Assembly: GCA_963575745.1 (NCBI GenBank)
Contig: CAUYUJ010015497.1
Span: 139,566-203,565 of the forward strand
Direction: 5' to 3'
Source of the DNA: Prorocentrum cordatum
Taxonomy: Eukaryota > Sar > Dinophyceae > Prorocentrales > Prorocentraceae
DNA length: 64,000 nucleotides
The notes below the pieces were generated by a model, which searched no databases, had not been told where the DNA came from, and saw only the letters and a program-made list of their open reading frames with translations. Positions 1 to 10,604 of the stretch are shown piece after piece (position 1 is the first letter of the stretch; every line of letters begins with the position of its first letter). A program made the translations under genes and the position numbers.

Positions 1-339
1 CGCCGCTTTGATATTTTTCGCCTTTTGCTGTAGGAGTCAGCCCTCTTCCCGATGGCGCGCGCCCGGCGCTCGCTGATGGGGCGCCCCGCGCGGCGCTGCG
101 TGCGCCGCTCTTCTGCCGCATCGCGACGCATCTCCTCTCGGGGGGCGTCGCTGCGGCGGGCCTGCATGGCCGCGGGAGTTTCGAGGCGACGTCGTCGGGC
201 CCGGCCTGCTCCTCCTCCTCCCCCTTGTCGTTTTCCTGCTCGGAAAGGGCGCGTTCCTGCTCGCGCGCCGCGTCCCCGCGGGCTTCTTCGCGGCCGCGGG
301 CCTCTCGCGCGGCGCGCCGTGGCTCGGCGGCTTCTTCTG

Positions 340-620
340 GGGCCACGTCTCGCACGCAGCATTCGGCACCTCCGTGTCTTTGCCGCCGCCGCGCGCCCCG
401 GCCGCGCGCGCGCCCTCGGGCCCCGGCTTCAACTTGCACACCGCGGCCGCCCCTCTGCTTTGCCCCATCGGGAACGCGCGCCCGTAGTCGACGGCGAAGA
501 TCTCCAAGTCGCCCTTCTTCGCGTCGCACTTCTCGCGCAGGTTCTCCGTGGGGGCGGCGGCGGCAGCGGCGGCGCAGCCCAGCGAAGACGCGATGCCGAT
601 GGGGCCACTGCCGCGTGGCT
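340..620 (-). CDS. possible coding exon, unknown protein
   Basis: The minus-strand frame reads like genuine protein here: a run of seven alanines, then PTENLREKCDAKKGDLEIFA, then VDYGRAFPMGQ and VCKLKPGPEG, with balanced acidic, basic and aromatic residues unlike the Arg/Pro-rich shadow frames. No ATG fits the start, so this would be an internal exon; the frame degrades into Arg/Pro-rich sequence below about 340. It lies downstream of the exon at 851-1006 on the same strand, so the two may belong to one gene with an intron between them. I do not recognise the family. Splice sites were not resolved, and dinoflagellate introns can use non-GT donors. It could also be chance openness in GC-rich DNA. 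Confidence 0.3.
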
Positions 621-850
621 CAAGATCCTCGCCCCCTTTTTCTCTACGGGATTCCCGCGGGGGCCTTCGCGCGGCGCGCCATGTAGATCGACCCCGGGCT
701 CATCGCGGACCCGCTGGCGGAGGCAGGGACGCTCGCAGGTTTCGCGGGGGATCTGCTCCTGCGGGGGGCCCTCGTCGTCGAGATCTCCTTCTTGCCTGGC
801 TCCGGCCTTCCAACCTCGCCGACGCGCTTCACTGCGGGGCGCAACGTCGA

Positions 851-1006
851 TCCGTCCGCGGCCCTTCTCCACTTCATGTAGACGTGCGAAAGGGCTGCCG
901 ACAGCTGTCTCGCGCACGTGTTGGCGTCGTCCTTGGCGATGCCGAGCTGTTTGATGAGCGCCTCTCGATTGAGGCTCAGCGATCCGACGGGTGCGTTGGA
1001 TGGCAT
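851..1006 (-). CDS. possible first exon, unknown protein
   Basis: An ATG at 1006 opens a frame of about 52 plausible residues that starts MPSNAPVGSLSLNREALIKQ, continues through LGIAKDDANTC and ends near SHVYMKWRRAADG. Composition is protein-like, with a probable helix (LNREALIKQLGIAKDDANTCARQL). Beyond about 851 the frame stays open to 644 but turns low-complexity, so an exon boundary near 851 is inferred. A spliced-leader-like string lies about 180 bases upstream at 1186-1207, which weakly supports transcription from this strand. Family unknown. Confidence 0.35.
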
Positions 1007-1063
1007 TGCCCAAACCCCCTGTTGTTGGCGACGAGATCCACTATGTCGGACTGTTTATTTATT

Positions 1064-1085
1064 TATATATATATATATAAAAAAA
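1064..1085. repeat. (TA)n microsatellite
   Basis: A short TTTATTTA/TATATA run followed by seven A residues. It lies in what would be the 5' leader of the minus-strand candidate gene at 1006. Confidence 0.7.
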
Positions 1086-1185
1086 CATCTGCATGATTTC
1101 CGCCTGGCACGACTTCACCGAACTCTCCATGTTCGCAACCGTAGCGGTGTTCCTTACACGCTCAGACATACGTACTAAAGTACAA

Positions 1186-1207
1186 TTTGAGCCCAAACGG
1201 TTTCGGA
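1186..1207 (-). other. weak spliced-leader-like string
   Basis: Read on the minus strand, this 22-mer matches the dinoflagellate spliced leader (DCCGTAGCCATTTTGGCTCAAG, known from the literature) at about 17 of 22 positions, but the core CCATTTTGGC is broken by substitutions. It lies upstream of a minus-strand candidate start at 1006. A match of this quality could arise by chance in a window of this size. Confidence 0.25.
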
Positions 1208-1325
1208 TCGGGATAGGTTATGTTTGGTAGTTGTTCCACCACCTCATGCACAGGAGGGGCGGCGTGCCCGCAGTGACCAATGCTGTCAGTTTCGCCCACA
1301 AACCAATCACATCCTGGAAAAGAAA

Positions 1326-1373
1326 AGGCTGTCGTCGCTAATTAAGATAAGGCTGTCGTCACTAATTAGTTAA
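1326..1373. repeat. two-copy 24-bp direct repeat
   Basis: AAGGCTGTCGTC followed by RCTAATTA occurs twice in tandem. The rest of 1208-1435 shows no gene. Confidence 0.7.
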
Positions 1374-1437
1374 GGATCTGCATTCCTAATTAGAGCAGAC
1401 TGGACCCTCAAGAAAAACCATCATACATCACTCGATA

Positions 1438-2035
1438 TTCGCGTCCTCGAGGCCATAAGCACCGGAAGATTAAGCAATACTCGCGTCCCCGAAGCCATAC
1501 ACCGTTGTAAATTACACCATTCCCCGAGACCATAAACCCAAGTAGGTTACTTAATACTCGCGCCCCCGAGGCCGCAAAACTCAGTAAAGTATGCGGTGCT
1601 TGCGCGTCCGAAAACACAAGCCATTGTAGATTACACCGTGCTCGCGTCCCCGAAGCGACACAATATCGCAATTTCTGCCATATTCGCGCCCTCGAGGCCA
1701 TGAACCACAATAAATTACTAAATGTTCGCGTCCTCAAAGCCATACAACCTTGTAAAGTACGCAATAGTTGCGTCCTCGAGGCCACAAGCCTTTTGTGAAT
1801 TACATTATATTCGCGCCCCCGAAACCATGAACCATCGTATAGAACGTATTGCTCGCGGCCCCCGAAACCATAAACACTAGAACATTGTACAATAGTCGCG
1901 TCCCTGGGGCCAAAACAAATCGTAAATTACACCGGGGCCCCGCCCTCCAAGCTAGGATCCGTCGTGCATGACAACAGATTCTCGCCTTCGAGGCCATGAT
2001 CTGTAATAAATTACACCGTGTTCGCGCCGTCGAGG
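1438..2035. repeat. 42-bp satellite array A
   Basis: About 14 diverged copies of a 42-bp unit built on GCGTCCCCGAGGCCAT, then AAACCC, then GTAAATTACAC. The period was measured directly (GCGTCC at 1441 and 1483). The same unit forms a second array at 12.1-12.7 kb in the same orientation. Because 42 divides by three, each strand carries long open frames; these are not taken as genes. Confidence 0.9.
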
Positions 2036-2200
2036 CCAAGACCGCCCCAAGACGGCCCAAGAAGCCCCCAGGAGAGCCCCAAGATGGCCCCAGAGGGCAC
2101 GAGGACAGCTCAGGAGGCACCCAAGACGGCCCCCAAACTCCTGAAGATGGCACCAAAAGAGGTCCAAAGCGGGACCACGAACCAAAGATTTGTGCTTTCA
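2036..2200. repeat. CCAAGA-family degenerate repeat block
   Basis: Degenerate runs of CCCAAGACGGCCC and CCCCCAGGAGAGCC, ending in an island 'GCGGGACCACGAACCAAAGA' that resembles islands in the other blocks of this family (13.1, 16.8, 26.4, 35.5, 48.9 kb). Confidence 0.75.
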
Positions 2201-3250
2201 GCCACGCGAGGGCGACAGAGGGCCCCAAGTGGCTGCCATACCGCCCCAACAGGTTTCCAAGAAGCATCCCAACAGGGCAGTCAAAGCCACGCGTTGTTGC
2301 CCAACGTAGTCTCAAGCAGCCCCGAATCGCTGCTCCAATACATGGCACGAAAATGAACTCGAGAATAACAAGACGGACTTCAACAATACGTTCTGAACCT
2401 GAGTCTGCCGCTAACCAGATCGCCCTCGCAGGAGATTCCGACATTGTTTCGCAACGGCGCAAAGAAATTCCAGCATAGCTCGGACATCGCCCATTCTGAT
2501 AGAGAGGGGGGGCCGACGGCAGGGGGCGACACCCCTACGGATATTTCTATAGTTCCTGGATGGTCTTCTCTTCTTCCTCACCGCTCCCCATATTTTACCA
2601 GAGGTTCCTGGGACTCGGCGATTCTTGGTGTCTGTGTGCGCTCCCCCTTCTCAGAGGCGGTCCACTCAGACCATGCAGGCCAGCGGGCGCAGGACCGCAA
2701 GAAGCGGTCGGGCGCCAGTCGGGCTAGAGGCGGGACGCGCCGAAGCAGATCGGGGCACAGAGAGGGAGGAATAGCCGAACGAGAGCGAGAAGGAGGCAGA
2801 GTCGCTCACGCGCACACGCACATGTATAGACACCTGTCCGTCCAGAAAGAAAGCAACCTCTCCGTGAACGGAGGCAAGCACAGCAAGCCGCCAGACCTAA
2901 AGGCACGGCCTGCGCATCCACACTGGGGCACAGCGGGCGAGGTGGTGCAGGAGGACAGTAACATAGGACGAGGTGTAGGACGACGAGAACGATGAGAACA
3001 ACGATGAATACGACATCGGCGACGACAGCGACGACGACTATCTTGCGAACGTGTGATCTGACAAGCTGCGTTGACCTTCATTTGTTTTCCCTCTCCCTTG
3101 TACCCGCCCATCAAGCCTATGAACTAACCCCCTCGTTGGGAGTTCGTTTCAAACCAACTCCTGGGAGGAGCAATCAGCAATAACTCTGCGTCCGCAGCGC
3201 GCTGTCATGGTCACCATGCGAGCAAGCGCGCCAGCGGGCAAATGACCCAC
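2201..3250. other. no gene recognised
   Basis: Short overlapping frames in both strands with no convincing protein. A small GACGAC-rich stretch lies at about 2990-3046. Nothing else could be supported. Confidence 0.6.
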
Positions 3251-3254
3251 TCGA

Positions 3255-3500
3255 GTGAACTGCGAAGACATGTCTGGAAAGAGCGCCGCTCCTGAGATGG
3301 ACCCCCCCAAGGCGTCTCAGGGTAAGCCGTGCGGAAGTAATTTTCCAGCGAGAGCCGCTGTCGTCGAAGCCAAGGTATCACAAAATTGCCCGGATTCGGA
3401 AGACGTCTCGGGCGATAGCGCCGTGCTCCTCACCACTTTGGCCGAATTGCGAAGATGGCTCGGGCGAGAGCGCCGTTCCCGAGTGCGGGGGTCTGTCTGG
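3255..3500. repeat. degenerate repeat with GAGCGCCGY core
   Basis: Three diverged segments share GCGAAGAYRTCTCGGGCGA-like text followed by AGCGCCGYKCYC (near 3262, 3400 and 3447). Spacing is irregular, so this is an old tandem or dispersed family. Confidence 0.5.
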
Positions 3501-3817
3501 CCAGGCGTCTCTGAGCAACAATAAACTGCGAGGCGATATGAAACGCGAGCAATTTTCGTCGCAGCTGGACCGTCACCAACGCAGCTCTGTCCACGGCGTC
3601 ATGGAGAAATTTGTGAGGAGGTGTCGAGCGGGAACTGTTGTCGTCGCAGCTGGCGCTTCTACGGCCAGGATGGGCAAAGGTGCCCGCGCTCCAGCGGGCC
3701 CGTCGTCTTCAAGGGAAGTGCACCGAACGGCAAGGCGAGAGCGCCCAGAACCGTGCCCATGTATCAGCAGTGGCAGTAGCTAACTTTTCTCTAGAAGCGA
3801 CCAGCGAAGGGAGACTA

Positions 3818-3957
3818 AGGAGGAGGAGGAGGAGGAGGAGGAGGGGGAGGAGGAGGAGGAGGAGGAGGAGGAGGAGGAGAAGGAGGAGGAGGAGAAGGAG
3901 GAGGAATAGGAGTAGGAGGGTAGGAGGAGGAGAAGGAGGAGGAGAAGGAGGAGGAAG
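3818..3957. repeat. (GGA)n microsatellite
   Basis: Near-pure GGA repeat with scattered GAA and TAG variants, purines on the plus strand. Confidence 0.95.
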
Positions 3958-4141
3958 CGTCGATGACGGCATCGACGACGACGAACCCCACGACGACGCC
4001 CACGCCGAGGCCCGCCAAGCGCCGACGCCGAGGGCCGCCCGGGGTTCCCTTGAGGGCCGCCGCGGGCGCCCGAACAAGCCGCCCAAGGGCCGCCGAAGGC
4101 CTGCAGCAGGCCGCCGCGGCGGCGACGGCGCTGCGGGAGGG

Positions 4142-4183
4142 GGCGTCCTCGACGTCCGCGCCAGACTGGCCGCGCGACAACGC

Positions 4184-4217
<34 letters not shown>

Positions 4218-4226
4218 CACGAAGAC

Positions 4227-4259
<33 letters not shown>

Positions 4260-4345
4260 CACGATGCCGACGACGCCGACGCCGACCACGATGACGGCGG
4301 GAGGGGCGTCCTCGACGTCCACGCCAGACTGGCCGCACGACGACG
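4142..4345. repeat. 37-bp direct repeats around a (GAC)n array
   Basis: A (GAC)n array at about 4180-4262 lies between two near-identical segments, GCGTCCTCGACGTCC then GCGCCAGACTGGCCGC at 4142 and its variant at 4307. In one plus frame both read GASSTSxPDWP, so the array may have expanded inside a duplicated segment. The frame continues to 4560 with a hydrophobic patch (SPLLVILLGPFSVPVPALL), but the opposite strand reads about equally well and no gene is called. Confidence 0.7.
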
Positions 4346-4716
4346 TCGCGCTGGAGCTCGAGTCCGAGTCATCCCTCCCCGTTGGCGGCCCCACCCGCGG
4401 GGGACCCGAAGGCCACGGCCCGTACTCGCCTCTCCTCGTCATCCTCCTCGGCCCCTTCTCTGTCCCCGTCCCCGCCCTCCTCGCGATCAGCGAGTTCGAG
4501 GCGCCCAGCGAATGCTGCCAGTCTTTGTGCCTGACGAGGCCGTCGAGCACAGAGCTATAGCCCCGAGGGCGAAACTGGCCCTAGAGACCCGGCCGTATAA
4601 CTACTGTAAGGGTGCCTGTGCCGAGCCGAGCTTCGGCTCCGTCTCGGGTTGGGTGCCCTCGTTAGCTGTCTATGCTGACCCTTCTGGTTTAGCAGAGAGC
4701 ACCTGCCTGGTCCGTG

Positions 4717-5023
4717 TCCTCCTCCTCCTCTTCTTCCTCGTTCTCCTCGTCCAAGTCCCCATCATGCGAACTCCTCCTGCTCTTCCTCTCCCTCCCAGGA
4801 GCTCATGCTGGATCAACTTCGCAGTGCGAAGTGAAGCTCTGCTGCACACTGTCAGGAGCTGCGCAACAGAAGTACAATCAAGAAAACCCTACCTCGCTCC
4901 TCCCCTGTGTTCCACTGCTCGTCCTGATCCTCCGCCTCCTCTTCTTCCTCCTCCTGATCCTACTGGTCCTCCTCCTCCTTCTCCTCCTCCTCCTCCTCCT
5001 CCTCCTCCTCCTCCTCCTCCTCC
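4717..5023. repeat. (CCT)n microsatellites with unique island
   Basis: CCT arrays at about 4717-4765 and 4930-5023 flank a non-repetitive island at 4766-4928. The pyrimidine strand is plus, opposite to the GGA array that starts 100 bases downstream. Confidence 0.9.
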
Positions 5024-5125
5024 CCGTGGCGCCAGTAAATCGCTCGATGGGGAGCGAGCAGCTCCTGTCTCTGTCCGCGCTTTTCGCGTCTGGGGCGAAG
5101 CCTCCCCTCCCCAGAGCCCTCGGGA

Positions 5126-5915
5126 GGAGGAGGAGGAGGAGGAGGAGGAGGAGGAGGAGGAGGAGGAGGGGGAGGAGGGAGGCGATGGAGGAAGAGGAGG
5201 AGGAGGAGGAGGAGGAGGAGGAGGAGGAGGAGGAGGAGGAGGGAGGAGGGAGGCGAAGGAGGAAGAGGAGGAAGAGGAGGAGGAGGAGGAGAGGGAGGAG
5301 GAGGAGGAGGAGGAGGAGGAGGAGGAGGAGGAGGAGGGAGGAGGAGAGGAGCAGGAGGAGGAGGAGGAGGAGGAGGAGGAGGGGGAGGGGAGGAGGAGGG
5401 AGGAGGAGGAGGAGGAGGAGGAGGAGGAGGAGGGAGGAGGAGGAGGAGGAGGAGGAGGAGGAGGAGGAGGAGGAGGAGAGGAGGAGGAGAGGAGGAGAAG
5501 GAGGAGGATAACAAAGAAAAGGAAGGTGTAGAGGAGGAGAAGAAGGAGGAGGCGGAGGGGGGTGAGGAGGAGGAGGAGGATGAGGAGGAGGATGAGGAGG
5601 AGGAGGAGGAGGAGGAGGAGGAGGAGGGGGAGGAGGAGGAGGAGGAGGAGGAGGGGAGGAGGAGGAGGAGGAGGAGGGGGAGAGGGGGAGGAGGAGTAGG
5701 AGGCGGAGGAGGAGGCGGAGGAGGAGGAGGAGGAGGAGGAGGAGGGGAAGGGAGGCGAAGGAAGAGGAGGAGGAAGAAGAGGAGGAGGAGGCGGAGGGAG
5801 GAGGAGGAGGAGGAGAGGAGGGAGGAGGAGGAGGAGGAGGAGGAGGAGGAAGGGAGGGAGGCGAAAGAAGAGGAGAAGAAAAGAGGAGGAGGAGGGGAGG
5901 AGGAGGAGGAGGAGA
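5126..5915. repeat. long (GGA)n array
   Basis: About 790 bases of imperfect GGA/GAG repeat with GGCGGA and GAAGA variants. It gives poly-Glu, poly-Arg and poly-Gly frames on plus and poly-Ser/Leu/Pro on minus, none of them credible genes. Confidence 0.95.
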
Positions 5916-5920
5916 AGGGG

Positions 5921-6160
5921 CAGGACGTGGGCACAGGGAGGCCGACTACGTCTGCTTCGGGATGTTGGCCGCGCTCCCGCGCATCGGACATCCCAGGCCC
6001 CGGCCGGCACGCCCCTCACCGCTTGGAGTGGCCGCCGTCTCAGACAGCTGGCCAACCTCAGGGGAGCCGCCCTCCCTGAGGGAAGGGCAGCGGAGGTGTC
6101 TGCCAGGTCCCGATCAACGAGCTCAGCCGCGGCAGAGACCCGCGCGCGAAGCCAGAGGAC
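5921..6160. other. GC-rich spacer, no gene recognised
   Basis: Unique GC-rich sequence between GGA arrays. No convincing frame on either strand. Confidence 0.5.
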
Positions 6161-6167
6161 GAGAAAG

Positions 6168-6213
6168 AAGAAGAGGAGGAGGAGGAGGAGGAGGAGGAGG
6201 AGGAGGAAGAAGC
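6168..6213. repeat. (GGA)n microsatellite
   Basis: Short GGA array with AAGAAG ends. Confidence 0.9.
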
Positions 6214-6835
6214 AGCAAGAGGGGGGAGGGGGGGAAGAGGGCGGCCGCGGGAAGGGGATACTCACGGCGCGCAGAACAGCACCGTGGGCGGCCGGTGCCG
6301 CCAGCCTGCGCGGAGGCACCCTGGCAGTGGACGCGGGGCGGCATGACTGTCACACCCAAGGGCTGAGGCAGAGGCCGCAGGCGTGAAGATCGAGGAAAAC
6401 CACGCCGGGACTGAAGAAGTCAGAGTCGTCATCGGAAATCGGGGGTCGCAAGGCCGATGCCTCCGCTCGAGGTCGGCCGCACGGCAGCTTGACCGCCTGG
6501 CAAAAGGGGCCTTCGGGGCGCGGCTGCTGCTGGGGGGGGGGGGGCGCGACGGGTCCAAGTCCACACGCGCAGGCCTCGGCGATCGGGGGGGCCCTGTTCG
6601 GGGGTTGATAGAGGCGCTCCTGGCCCAAGGTGCCCTTGGCTTCTCGCTCAATCTTGGAACCCCTGGGGCCCTCTGGGCCTCGTGAGGGGTTCCCTGGAGG
6701 CCGTGGGGGCCTCCTTGGGGATCCTGAACGCACCCCCGAATCGCACCTCTTGCAACGCCCGGCCCGTGGGCCCGCACCAGGCCACTCTGGCTACAGGGTC
6801 ACTCTTACGCGTGCGTGGGACTGGGGGCCGCCTGG

Positions 6836-7206
6836 GGGGGCTCTACCGAGCGTGGGGGAAGTTTGCGCCTTCCGTGGCGGCAGCTTTCCCAGTAGACCCC
6901 CCCCACTTGAGCAGTGACCGACCGTCCCGCCATTCCTGGAGGCCTACCACGACATGTTCTTAGAACCCAAGAATGTTCTAAGCACAAAATCAATGTTCTT
7001 AGAACATACATCAGATGTGATGAAACAAGACAGCCCCAGCCAGAAATGTTCTAAGAACATTTCGTGCAGACCGCAACAGGCTCTCAGAACATTGTCTGGT
7101 AGGCCTATAGGCACGCCAGGACGCTTCGCCACTGCTTGAGGGGTGGCTCTACCGAGCGTGGGGGAGGTTTGCGCATTCCGTGGCGGTGGCTTCCCCAGCA
7201 GCAGAC
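6836..7206. repeat. palindrome-rich element between 58-bp direct repeats
   Basis: Direct repeats beginning GGCTCTACCGAGCGTGGGGG lie at 6836-6899 and 7143-7206. Between them (about 6905-7135) is a segment with several ATGTTCTTAGAAC / GTTCTAAGAACAT palindromes. A diverged copy of the inner segment occurs at 10345-10560. This is probably a mobile or formerly mobile element; the direct repeats could be short terminal repeats or a tandem duplication. Confidence 0.65.
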
Positions 7207-7339
7207 AGAAGATGAAGGACAAAGCAACACATCCCCACTTATTTAAATACATCCAATTTTCTAATTGTTGCACGCAATCGAGGGCGCATCTGTCATCATC
7301 TTACCTCAGAGATACTACGACGCCCATTAATCCCTCCTA

Positions 7340-7540
7340 CTACTCCTACCTCTCCACTCCTCCTCCTGCTCATCCTCCTCTCCTCCTACTCCTCCTCCTC
7401 ATATCCTCCTCCTGTCCTCACTACTCCTCTCACACTCCTATTCCTCTCCTCCCACCCTTCATCATCCTTCTCTCCTGTCTCTCTCCTCCTCCTCCCCTCA
7501 CCCACTCCCCATACCTCCTACACCCCCTCCTTCCTCCCCC
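7340..7540. repeat. degenerate CCT-rich tract
   Basis: CTCCTACTCCTCCT-type pyrimidine-rich sequence on the plus strand, less regular than the other arrays. Confidence 0.8.
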
Positions 7541-7677
7541 GCGGCGGCAGCGCGCCTTCCCCCCCCCCCCGCGCCCCGCCCGCTCTCGGACAGCAGGCCC
7601 GGCGGCACGGCGTCGAGCACGCCGACCCCGGGGGGGGCGTGCGGCGCGCCGCCGGGCGGGGCCCCTTCGGGGGCGCG

Positions 7678-7812
<135 letters not shown>

Positions 7813-8109
7813 AGGCGGCGGCGCCGCCCCCACGGCCCCCGCCCTCCTGGCATCGGCCAGCGACGACGGCGGCGACGACGCCGGCGGCGACGGCGACGAC
7901 AACGGCTCGGGCGCGCCTTCTCCCTCACTCCTCTTCGCTGCTTTTTTTGTCCCCCCCCTTCCCCTCCGGCCTCCATCCTTTCTCTCGGCCGCGAGCAGGG
8001 GGGGGGGGGGAAGTGACAAGGAGAAGGCCGTCTGAAAGGTTCTTTGTGTCCTCGGGGAAAGCTTAGGAAACTTGTCAAAAGGCTGGGAGACTTCCGAATC
8101 TTCTGTCGG

Positions 8110-8310
8110 GGGCGGCCAAGAGGGGGGCTTCCAAGAAGGGGGGGGATCGTAAATCATGGCCAGCGGCATGTGCGCGGCCCAGGCAGGGGGCCGGGATGCA
8201 TTGAAAGAAAAAGAGGCGCCATGAAATCTGGGGAGTTATCATGACCCCCGCCATGATATCCCCCCCCCCTAGTCATCACCCCACTCTTTGCCGCCCCCGA
8301 TTCTGAGAAG
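8110..8310. repeat. dispersed repeat R1, copy 1
   Basis: Shares with 17483-17690 and 32629-32853 a block of about 150-200 bases: an AGAGGGGGGCNTCCAAGA start, GAGGCGCCATGAAATCTGGG in the middle, then a hairpin TATCATG...CATGATA around a C-rich loop. One minus-strand frame keeps the pattern GYHGGGHD then SPDFMAPL in all three copies. Confidence 0.8.
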
Positions 8311-8451
8311 GCCCACCCCTTCTGACTTTCCCTCTGGGGTCGCCGCCGATTATGAACAACTCCTCCCTGTCGCACCCCGAGGCGCGTCGGCAGGGCGGGC
8401 TGGGCGTTTCGCCTGAGACGTCCACTTCGTCCATGAGCCTGAAACTCAAGA

Positions 8452-9062
8452 GCTGGCAGCAGCTTCGCAGATGGATGGCGCGTCGCTTCCAAAATGTGGT
8501 TCTCGCCTTGCCGCTGCGCATACTCTCGGCGGGGGACAAACCTCCCTTTAGCAAACCTCCCCTTAGTGAAAACGACCTAGGACCGAAACCGACGGACCTG
8601 GACCTGCAAAAATGACGGCCGCGACGCCCTCTCGCGATCAGGAAACGGCCAATTCGCTAATCGACGTGTCAAAATAGGAGGTCTACCAACCTCCGATACT
8701 CGTATTCAAAGTCTGCAGAAGTTTCCACATGGAAGGCGGCCCGGTTTTTTTTAATGTGGCCCCCGCCCTGGTGCCGCGCAGACTCGTTGTAAGCATGTGC
8801 CAGGGCTGCACGGATGGAGGGCAGCATGTTTTCCAACATGTGGCTCTCGCCTTAGCGCCGCCCACATTCACTTTCAGAAGAAAACTGCAAGAGCTTCGCG
8901 GCTGAAGGGCGGGCCGCTTTCAATACGTGGCTCTCGCCTCGGCGCCGCGCACGCTCGTAAAACAAAAACTGCGGGAGCTTCACGGATGGAGGGCAGGCCG
9001 CGTTCAAAATGTAGCTCTCGCCTGAGCGACGCGCACAGTCGCTTCAAGAGTTTACAGCAGTT
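8452..9062. repeat. 84-bp tandem repeat, interrupted
   Basis: Units with GCAAGAGCTTCGCGG, then ATGTGGCTCTCGCCT and a GCGCCGCGCAC motif repeat about every 84 bases at about 8713, 8799, 8885 and 8969. A further diverged unit at 8452-8530 is separated from them by dispersed repeat R2 (8525-8700). Confidence 0.75.
8525..8700. repeat. dispersed repeat R2, copy 1
   Basis: About 175 bases closely match 22370-22545: GGACAAACCTCCCTT, ACCGAAACCGACGGACCTGG and AATTCGCTAATCGACGTGTC occur in the same order and spacing. No protein is evident. Confidence 0.8.
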
Positions 9063-9394
9063 TCAACGGTTCTCATGGCTAATGTTCCAGGAAAGGCATT
9101 TGGTTGGTACGATGTCGGCCTGTCAGGGCTCAACAATTACGTTGATTCGTGGTGTTGACCACCCAGGAACGGTGCCCCGGTACGATTCAGGATCGTCCAG
9201 ATGCAACAGTGACGGTGTGATTCGCGGCGCTGAAGCCCCAGGAATGGTGCTCTAACAGAAAGGACGATTTTCAAACACGTGTCTCCCAATGGGGAACTTC
9301 CCTCATTGAAAATGAACCATGTATGGGGCCTGTAAAAAGGGAATTTGGAGGGAGCGTTTAGTGCAATATCGTTGATGAGTCTTGGGGTTACACT
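9063..9394. other. no gene recognised
   Basis: Unique spacer. The motif CCCAGGAAYGGTGCYC occurs twice (about 9161 and 9236), suggesting an old short duplication. Confidence 0.5.
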
Positions 9395-10012
9395 GGTCCT
9401 CCTCCTATTCCTCACTCATCCGCTCCGTTCTCCTCCGCCTCCTCCTCGGCATCCTCCTCCACCTGCTCCTTCTCGTCCCTCTTCCTCCTCTACCCCCTCC
9501 TGCTCCTCCTCTACCCCCTCCTGCTCCTCCTACACCTCCTCATCCTCCATGCTCGTCATCCTCCTGTTACCTGATCGTCATCCCCCTCCTCCCTCCTCAT
9601 CTTTCTCTACCTCGTCCTTCTCCTCCTCCTCCTCATCATCATCATCGTCATCCGTGTCCTTCTCCTCCTCCTCCTCCGCCTCCTACTTCGCCTCCTCCTC
9701 CTCCTCCTCCTCCTCCTCCTCGTTATCCTCCTCGAACCTCGAATCTCGGACCTCGTCCTCCTCCTCCTCCTCCACCACCTCCTCATCTTCCTCCTCCCTC
9801 ATTCTCCCCCCCTCATCCTGCCTTCTCTGCCTCCTCGTCCTCCCTCCTCCCTCCTCCTCTTCCTCCTCCACATTTGAACCAAGTGAAAGAAGTTGTCCCC
9901 CTCCTCCTCCTCCTCCTCCTCCTCCTCCTCCTCCTCCTCATCCTCTTCTGCCTCCTCCTACTCCTCCTCGTCGTCGTCCTCCTCCTCCTCCTCCTCCTCT
10001 TCGGAACCATGT
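9395..10012. repeat. long (CCT)n array
   Basis: Imperfect CCT array of about 600 bases with CGT and CAT variants, pyrimidines on the plus strand. Confidence 0.95.
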
Positions 10013-10344
10013 GAACCATGCATGCACGCCGGCGCCTGAAAGAGACGGCACCTCAGCTGAGCCGTACGGACGCCGCATGTGCTGGAGACTGTGCAGGCCT
10101 TCCCGCAGAGAAGATCCCACCCACTCGCCCATCCCCACCGCACCAAATGCGCAGACCATGCAACATAGGCCGTGCGAATGCGGATGCGTTGCTGGGCCTC
10201 CCGCGGCGGTTCGGCACGACTCGGGCACCCCCCAGAACGCCCTCGGCGACGCGCAGCTGCTGGAGAACATTACGAGGCGAGAGAACGCCCCGAGAGCAGA
10301 ACAAAACTTCCGAAACGCCTCCTGGGCCCGCCTTCACCCTCCAC

Positions 10345-10560
10345 CCCCCTGGGCATGGTCCGACCGTCCCAGCAATCCGCTAGGCGTATCTCGACATGCT
10401 CTTAGAACCACAGGACGTCCTCAAATCAAAAACAGCGTTCTTAGAACATGAAGCCAGTGTACTCAAACAAGGCTGGCTCAGCCAGAGGTGTTCGCGCAAG
10501 CCACACAAGGTTCTCATACCATGTTCTGGTTATCGGCAAGCCAGAACGCCTCGACACTGC
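10345..10560. repeat. palindrome-rich element, copy 2
   Basis: Diverged copy of the 6905-7135 segment: CCGACCGTCCC, CGACATGYTCTTAGAACC, GTTCTTAGAACATGAAGC and GCCAGAACGCCTCGACACTG occur in matching order. The direct repeats that flank copy 1 are not visible here. Confidence 0.7.
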
Positions 10561-10604
10561 CTGCCCCCCACCCCTCCTGCGGGCTTGACCCCCGCCAGTG
10601 GCCG

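Noticed and set aside
2560-2700. Similarity to 23280-23420 through CCCATATTTT and GTGTCTGTGTG motifs
   Set aside because: Only short low-complexity motifs align; the rest does not.
3780-6320. Open frames of 180-520 codons rich in Glu, Arg, Gly, Ser or Pro
   Set aside because: They follow from (GGA)n and (CCT)n arrays, which lack stops in most frames; all strands and phases are open together, so none is evidence for a gene. The same holds for similar frames at 7.5-8.2, 9.3-10.5, 17-18.5, 24.4-25.8, 30-31.2, 32.5-34.5 and 45-45.9 kb.
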